From: Leptodactylus fallax
Taxonomy: Eukaryota > Chordata > Amphibia > Anura > Leptodactylidae
Direction of reading: 5' to 3'
DNA: 64,000 bases
NCBI GenBank assembly: GCA_947044405.1
Contig: CAMRHE010000333.1
Span: 930,001-994,000, forward strand
Both the position numbers and the translations under genes were made by a program. Of the stretch, positions 57,301 to 64,000 are shown in pieces. Numbering within the stretch: the stretch's first letter is position 1; each line of letters starts with the position of its first letter. The notes beneath the pieces are model-generated. The model made no database searches and was not told where the DNA came from. It saw nothing but the letters and a program-made list of their open reading frames with translations.

Positions 57301-58719
57301 TTGGGGTGTAAACTAAACAGAGGCTCACAGGCTGTGGTGCAATAGCTCAGCTTGGGCCCACCAGTGCAACTCATCCTCAAGGCCATCAGCCACATCAGAT
57401 CCATACATTATAGCAGAATTCACATTTCCTTTACCTTCTCTATCTGGGCCCAGACACACCATAAAGACTTGTTGACAACATTTCTGCGCACACAAACTTC
57501 CCATCATTCTCATCCTGTCTGCGCCCCAACATAGTATTCAAGCCCCCTTTTGTGCCAAAGCCTCCACAAAGAATCTCTCCTTGACTATATCCTACTATTT
57601 TTCACATTAAAGAGTTAACTTTTTCTCCTTTCTGATAGTGGAAGGCTATGTATCATGAATATTCTCACTCCTCTATACCAGACAGTAGGGGTAACACATT
57701 TATGAGGCACAGACTGCCAGTCATCAATGGAAATCAGAAAGGAGATCAAAGAAGTTTAACTAGCCCTAGCACGTTGAGAGATTTTAGATGGATAAAGCTG
57801 GCGATAATCAAGGTTTATATATAAACCTACAAACACTCATCCTATACAGCTCACAGTCAAAATTTGTTGCGTTGGACTTTTTGGACATCTGTTGGCTGGA
57901 ATTGTTTGTGTATGGGCTACACTGACAAACCCATTGCCAATTGTGGGCACTTATTTTGTATTAACAGAATTTCATCTTTTACTGAGAAGCCCAAAATCTT
58001 GTGTATGGAGAACCTTGGGGGGAGGGGGAGTAACAAGAGGGCATTATACTGTGTGGGTGCACTAAGGGGGCATTATTCATACTTGCCAACTCTTCCAGAC
58101 CATTCAGGAAGGTGCCAGAAAAAGGGGTCACCTCTCAAGTCCCAGAAGAGTGGACAAATCTCCTTGAGCTGGTGGAATGCACCCATCGGGCTCTCGATCA
58201 GTAGTGTGGAGACATTATGTGCCAGTTATGTCTCAGAAAAGGTCCATGACCGACATGTTCTATGTCTGTGTCACAAAAGGAGTTGTGAGATGCACAAAAA
58301 GAGGTTTATGCTTTGCTAAAATGGGGTGTGGTCACCCTAAATATTTCTACTGCCCTGCTCACACTGAATCAGGACAGACATTGTGTGAAGGGTCCTAGGC
58401 CTCCCAGGGCCACCTTCTTACACAGACCCAACTACCCTATATTGGGGTCTATCATGGTTACATCATGGTGTCCTTTGTGAATAATAATGCATCAAATCGG
58501 ATATATCTGTTGTTTGAAGCCTTAATGTATATTGTTAACATCTATAAATGATCGCTACTTTGGGGGTGCTTGACTGTAGTGTTTTTCACTAGGGGGTTCT
58601 ATCCCAACAAAATATCTATGAATTTGACTGATAAACTGGGAAGCCCTGATCTAAATATTCAACCAAAAGACCATTTTGTCACATAAACATGCCATCTAGT
58701 AATGAATAGGAGACATTAC
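54373..58719 (-). other. fnip1: fnip1 intron (4.3 kb)
   Basis: No further exon is seen between the FLPALI exon and the TTICNLY exon, and their split codons (CA|G) join directly. 58025-58085 contains a scrap of the 'cattatactgtgtggg' repeat found at 2361-2900. Other open frames in the intron have no homology. Confidence 0.9.
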
Positions 58720-58866
58720 TGGTTTTTTGAGGTGTACTCCATTAGGAAGGCAAACTCTTTCATAAACCGCTGACACAGGTGATTCTTCTCTGGCGATCCA
58801 GACATCATAGTTAGCCATACTGGTTCAGATATCCGGGGCATGGTGTACAGGTTGCAGATTGTTGTC
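58720..58866 (-). CDS. fnip1: fnip1 coding exon, most upstream one in the window
   Basis: 147 bases after acceptor TTAATTCGCAG encode [20 protein letters not shown] then [20 protein letters not shown] and LMEYTSKN, ending CA before donor GTAATG. It matches human FNIP1 ...[17 protein letters not shown]... with few changes. The first base completes Arg of the preceding exon, which should end ...NEF(R) and is not found up to 64000. It was not visible as an ordinary ORF and was placed by homology and phase. Confidence 0.95.
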
Positions 58867-61585
58867 CTGCGAATTAAAGCACAAAATGGTTTTAGATCAA
58901 ATGAATGTTTATTTCACAGTAGTAACACATAAGAACCTAAATAGATTGTAAGTGAAAGCACCGGCAGCCCCAGTCCGGAGTGCAGCTACCCTGCAGACAG
59001 GAACCCCATGTGGCAGCATCCTTACAGTAAATTCTGTCCTATTATAGCCATTTATTATTCCCAGCTGCAGACCATGAGAAGTAAGATTAAGTAAAGTACA
59101 AGATCTATAAGGACTGATACAAAGGATTTGTTCTACTTCTAAACATATTCACATTCACTCGCTCAGAAAGTGTTTGCTTTAGTTCTCGAAAGGAAAATAT
59201 GTGCAAAAAAGATATTTTAAATCCAACAGATTTTTTTTTTTTTATATACATCATGTACAACAAAGGCATCAAAGAAGATTTATAGAAATAAATGTAAAGC
59301 ATTCTTATAGGACAAACCAACTGCATTCAAAGTCCATCTTTTTAGAAGGTGTTAAAGCATGTTTGCCCAGAACAGAAAGACCGAGTCTTGTGATACATTA
59401 TTTACTATTCTGGTAACCCTGGCTGAATCTGCTGCTGATAGTGTTTCCTCCAAGACAGATCAGATTCCGCTGGCTGCCCTCCAGCAGACATGTGACTGCA
59501 ATAAAGGGAACCCTCGATACCAGAAATGAGAGTATTAATGGCTCACGGACCAAGGGCAGGGCACACAGCTACGTGTATACTTGCTCACACCCTATTCCCC
59601 TGGATCTTTTAACTCTTTAAACAAACTGTACTAACCTTCATTTCGCACGTTACATGGAAAGTATTCGATTACAGATGGAAAGGATTATTACGGGAACATT
59701 TCTATTTACACAAAGGTTGAACAAATGAGCCCTGCTGTCAGTAGAAGTCCCACCATGTTATGTTATTTTTAATAGCTGTATGCCAGGACTCCAACAGACC
59801 GAGGATTATGGGGCACGACAAGACAAAAAATGCACTTATGGTTTCTTCTATTAAAATCAACTTCCTTTTTATGACAGTACAGACTCAGAGGTAATGGTCA
59901 GGAGCTAACAAACAGCTGCCTTATTATACGGTGAACTTACAGATTTCAATCTGCTTCCTGTTATTTACGGGAGGCTTGTGATATGCTATTGTGCAGTTTT
60001 AACACCACAATATTAGACACTTTAATGACTAATATTGACTGCCAAATAAAGAAGTGGGTCCCAAACTGAGTCCCATGGTTCTCAATGGGTATAAAAGATG
60101 AAAATGAGCAATAGGAGCTAAAGAGGTTTCATCATTAAAGACAGTTATCCTCTATCCACAGGACTGCCAACAATCAGGAGAATGCGGTGTGAAAGTCCTC
60201 CATGTATGTCTCCTTATGCGAATGTATCGCAAGTGCATTCCATGACCACACTCCATTCTATGGGTTTCTGGACCAGAAGCCCCATGTAGCACTGGAATGG
60301 AGCGCTGGTCAGTCATGTGCATTGGCTCTTCAATCACATGGAGGACCCATGGGGGACTGCTGAGCCCCAGCGATCTCACACTTTATCACCTATCCTATGG
60401 ATAGGAGATAAGTATCTTTAAAGGGTAAATAAACCCCTTTAAGGGAAATAGTGCATGTGCCATCAATACAAACAGAAAACTTTAAAGGGGACCTGTCATG
60501 CTGTAATGTTCTAGCTGTGGGCAGCTTGGTGTAGGGCTGGAGAACTAGAGCAGAATATCATGCATTTTTATTAAAGATTGTGATTTACTGTATAGGGCCA
60601 CCTACTGGGTGCAGGCCTCATGATAAATCAGGCGCATCCTCCAGTAGACTGTGTGTCGAACTGAAATCTAAACAAGATTGTAGCTGGCTTAGATTTTAAG
60701 TATCATTTACTCCATAAAACTGTATATGATGATGAATCTGGCATGCCTGTCAACCATGCCCACAGCAGCCCGTCATGCTTCCTTTTCAGAAAGTGGCAAG
60801 GGCGGTGTAAAAACAGCACTTGCAACTTGTCCAACCTGACAGGTTTAGTATTTCATTCTTTACAGTGTTATTATGAGTCACCATCAATGGGCTACTGAGA
60901 CATACAGGAGCAAAGTTATGATCAGTGCTATCAATAAAATTCCAAGCATGGCGGCTACAGATTGTAGACTAAGCTGCAGCACAGCCTACATTATGCACAA
61001 GCCCAGTTATTGTGAGTCTTCAGGCCAAGGTTGCATTTTGCACCCTTTATTTTTGTTCCTTACATATTGGTGGGAAAGTCCATGGGAGTCCAGGTTTTCA
61101 CCATGAAGACTGAAAGAAGTGTACGTCCTAAATTTATAAGGTTGCCGGCCACCCAGGACATAAATAAACCTGCATGTATTGGCCTACTAACCCCAATACT
61201 GTACTGCACCTCAGTCTGAACACCTTTTATTTTAAGATACTCTTTCTTTGTTACAAAATGCTTGAGTATAAGGGCCTTTTGGTGCCTACCCTACTATCCT
61301 TATCCTAATCTTGCGCACTTGAGTCTTGGAGGCTGTGCCTTCTCCATCATTTTATGCCCAGTTGTCCACAATACACTGTAGACTGTCTATAAAGTTTAAG
61401 CACTCAGCTAGCACAGCTTTTACCCGCAATGTCTTTACGGACAGTTTTCCTCCATATATTTTTAAGCATTTTTGGGCATCGCTGACTGCATAACTGGACC
61501 AGCAAATAACAATATACCAGTGGTCCCATATGTCAGGCCTTTAAGTTACCATTATTATATAACCAAACAATGCCTGGAAGTCATG

Positions 61586-61825
61586 TTAAGGTTATGTTCA
61601 CATTTGTGGCGGAGTCTCTGTCGGAGATTCTGTCGCAGTGAAAATTGCACGGAGGACTTTTTCCTTCACCATTTTCAGTTTAAAAACGACGGACACCCTA
61701 CAACCCCCATTATAACCAATGGGGTCTGCCAGCTCCACGTGTAACTGCTGTTTTAGTGGTATACTAAATGAATGTAGATGACCCAAAAAATGGATGAGGC
61801 CACGCTAGTGTGAAACTAGCGTAAG
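61586..61825. repeat. MITE-like repeat with imperfect inverted ends
   Basis: The left end ttaaggttatgttcacattt and the right end, read in complement as ttacgctagtttcacactag, are imperfect inverted copies around a ~240-bp non-coding body. Lies in fnip1 intronic sequence. Confidence 0.55.
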
Positions 61826-62616
61826 AAGTGCCATAAGGCATGAAGAGGAGCAAAATCTTGAATGCCGTTTAAAGAAAGTCTTCTGTCATGTTACACTTAT
61901 TTGGAGGTTATATGGGCAATTTTTTATTTTTTGATCATTTTACCAAGATGACAAATCTAATTTTTGCGATTACGAATATCGTTCTTGTAAAATACTATAT
62001 TGTGACAAACATGACTTTTTACAAGAAAACAGATTCAGTCATTTGCTCTCTCTTCACCCAGAAATCCATGAAACAAAGCATCTCAGACTGCTATGACAAT
62101 GAACAGTAATGTTCTGCTGTCCTGAGGAGCCATGGGGGCATCTGAGGTTATTGGCTGCGTCAGACCTCCTAGTTATTTCTTGGTAGTTAAAGCCATCTGT
62201 CTGCATTCATACACCTCGTGAGTGGCAGTACTCACTTGCCGATAAACAACACATGCCGAGGTGAGCAAGAGCCTGAATGCGCCTATACCTAGCTCCTCTT
62301 ATGGGAATTTTAGGTAGTGCAGGTCAGTGGCCAAGTGCCCTTGACCTTAATGAACAGAGTCAGCCAAAAATCAGATTGCATGAGACTACGCTTTTGTCAC
62401 CGTTCATACGAGAAACTTAAATTTAGAGAGAGATTATAGGAAACAAGACTCCATCTCCAGTACTTGCCAACACATCCGACTGTAAACTTAGGACGTGCGA
62501 TGTGTACACCTGCTCTCTGTTTTGTCTGGGCAAACATGGGGCAATATAAAGGCAAAGCAAATTTACAGTTATAAGGACCTGTTCAGACAGCGGAAAATTA
62601 AGAGGTACTGAGACCC

Positions 62617-62853
62617 CAAGGATAAGACCCCACGTTGCAGAAAAGCAGATTTTTTTTTTTTTGCTGCAGATTTTGCTGTGGTTTTCTGAGCCAAAGCCAG
62701 GTTTACATTGAGCAGAAGGGAGAAGTATAAGAACTCCCTATATATTTCCCATCCTTTTGTAACCACTCCTGGATATGGATTAAAAAACTGCATTAAAAAA
62801 AAAAAAAAAAAAAAAAAAAAACAGCTTTTCCACACTGTGGGGTCTAAACCTAA
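62617..62853. repeat. intronic MITE, 'gccccacgttgc' family, copy 2
   Basis: Same family as 48293-48505: it starts aggataagaccccacgttgc, ends near 'gtggggtctaaacctaa', and shares the inner 'agaagtataagaac'. It carries an expanded A run of about 27 bases (~62793-62821). Confidence 0.8.
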
Positions 62854-64000
62854 GGGTGGCTTCATACATAGTTTCATACACTTTTGTTTTCTTAAATACT
62901 GCTTTAAGGCAATAGTTTGCGGTTTTGGGTGTGTGGCGTTTCTTTAAGAATGTTGCCTGCTCGTTTTTGTCAAAAATGTATAGCAAAAATTTTTCAAAAA
63001 TTCAAAGTGTTTCTTAAAAGCAAAAGAAATGTTCCACAAAAACTTGTGTATGAAGGAGAGCCTATGCTGATACAACAAAGGATCACAATACCAATGATAG
63101 CTCGTGTTCCCATGAGCGTGTCTTGTTTGGGAATATGGCACATCCTGCCTTGTTAATTGGCATAGCTTACACCGTATGACAATCTCAGTAAGTATCCCCG
63201 AATGTAACCTTCAATTCACAAGTGAGTGTGTGTGAGTAGCGAATACAAGGATCAGATTTTATATGAATGGCTTGCAGGCTAGCTACAAGATGAAGATAAG
63301 GTGGATCCAAACCACAAGCCCATCTAGCAGCTCATAGGACATTAAGTAATGGAAAGTCTCAGAAAAAGGGGGCATTAAAGCAGTTCTGTCTATCTAAGAG
63401 CAGCATAGTATAGCTACAGGACATAACTAAGAAATATCCAATAGGCACAAAAAAAAATGTTGTGTCATTTTGCTACTGATGGACATTCTCTTTGAAAGAA
63501 ACTCCGCTATAACATTATTTTTCAAGGGTTGGAATTTTAAGGAAACATTTTTTTCCTGCTAATAATAGCAAAAACAGTCAAGTTTTGCAAAAATGTTGCT
63601 TAAGTGGATCTTTACAGAAGGAAACACAATTCAACATCACATGTCCTTAAAAATGTGACCGAGCTGCAAAATCTGAACATCTCATGACTTAGTTTAGTGC
63701 TGATATTTATGGCTCCAAATGGCATAAACATGCTGCAGAGGGAAAAACGTAAAGACAAACAAAAGGTAGCTTAAGCTATTTTCCAGGAGTCATTGCAGTT
63801 CTTGTCTACACCTGAAATGCAACTGAAGACTGCATTATTTCCATGTGACATATCTTACTCCTGAATAGGGGAGCTAAGAAAAGGTGCATACAAGTATAAT
63901 GATAGGCAGAGAAGGCTTCCCTTCCCCACTTTCCCCTTGATGTCTCAGCGTTAATTTTACTTTAGCCCCCAATTGTGCGACATTCACTATCACATACACA

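Larger units (their letters stand above)
58867..64000 (-). other. fnip1: fnip1 upstream intron, continues past the window
   Basis: I searched for the preceding FNIP1 exon (ending in the NEFR region) and saw none, so this is intron. It contains MITE-like repeats at 61586-61825 and 62617-62853, and a GC-richer repeat at 60125-60430 whose ends (ttatcctctatccacaggac; cctatcctatggataggaga) form an inverted pair. Confidence 0.8.

Overview
The window is a stretch of vertebrate nuclear genome, most likely from an anuran amphibian. It combines one real host gene, the 3' half of fnip1 (folliculin-interacting protein 1), with a dense load of transposons. The frog assignment is inference. It rests on several Tc1-like families, abundant inverted-repeat MITEs, a degenerate 'cattatactgtgtgggg' minisatellite, and a divergent but clearly tetrapod FNIP1 with large introns. 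Species cannot be named from the sequence.

Layout. 1-1608: a decayed Tc1-like element cut by the window edge. 1611-6382: gene-free, with a degenerate minisatellite (2361-2900) and a hairpin MITE (5751-5972). 6383-13772: a complete, apparently very young Ty3/Gypsy retrotransposon on the minus strand, with near-identical 1-kb LTRs, 4-bp target duplications (caat) and one uninterrupted gag-pol ORF. 13773-14100: homopolymer-rich sequence that looks like an assembly artefact. 14720-15441: the tail of a hAT element. 15446-19046: a large 42-bp minisatellite, interrupted by a 433-bp foreign segment. 21088-22648 and 22986-25494: two Tc1-like elements, the second split by an 880-bp solo LTR. 25761-34366: a second, different Ty3/Gypsy element with separate gag and pol frames and a good -1 frameshift signal. 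34367-37137: fragments of a third LTR element. 37138-40357: a decayed Tc1-like element whose own terminal repeat carries an inserted Tc1-like element (37156-38719) with an intact transposase. 40360-44190: gene-free, with simple repeats.

44190-64000 is the fnip1 locus on the minus strand. Seven coding exons can be placed to the base by GT-AG sites, reading-frame continuity and homology: 58720-58866, 54203-54372, 50794-52177, 49891-50059, 49527-49724, 49335-49450 and 47645-47723 (stop codon at 47645-47647). They encode the C-terminal part of the protein. The N-terminal exons lie beyond 64000. A 3' UTR of about 3.4 kb is inferred. At least four MITE-like elements sit in the introns.

FNIP1 partners folliculin in the lysosomal complex that acts on RagC/D, connects to AMPK, and is an HSP90 co-chaperone. 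The transposons are autonomous parasites with no evident link to it. The most interesting points are two intact retrotransposons with different Gag-Pol expression strategies (one with a PNMA-like Gag), an intact Tc1 transposase nested in another transposon's terminal repeat, a minisatellite open in at least three reading frames, and an altered cysteine cluster at the redox degron of FNIP1.
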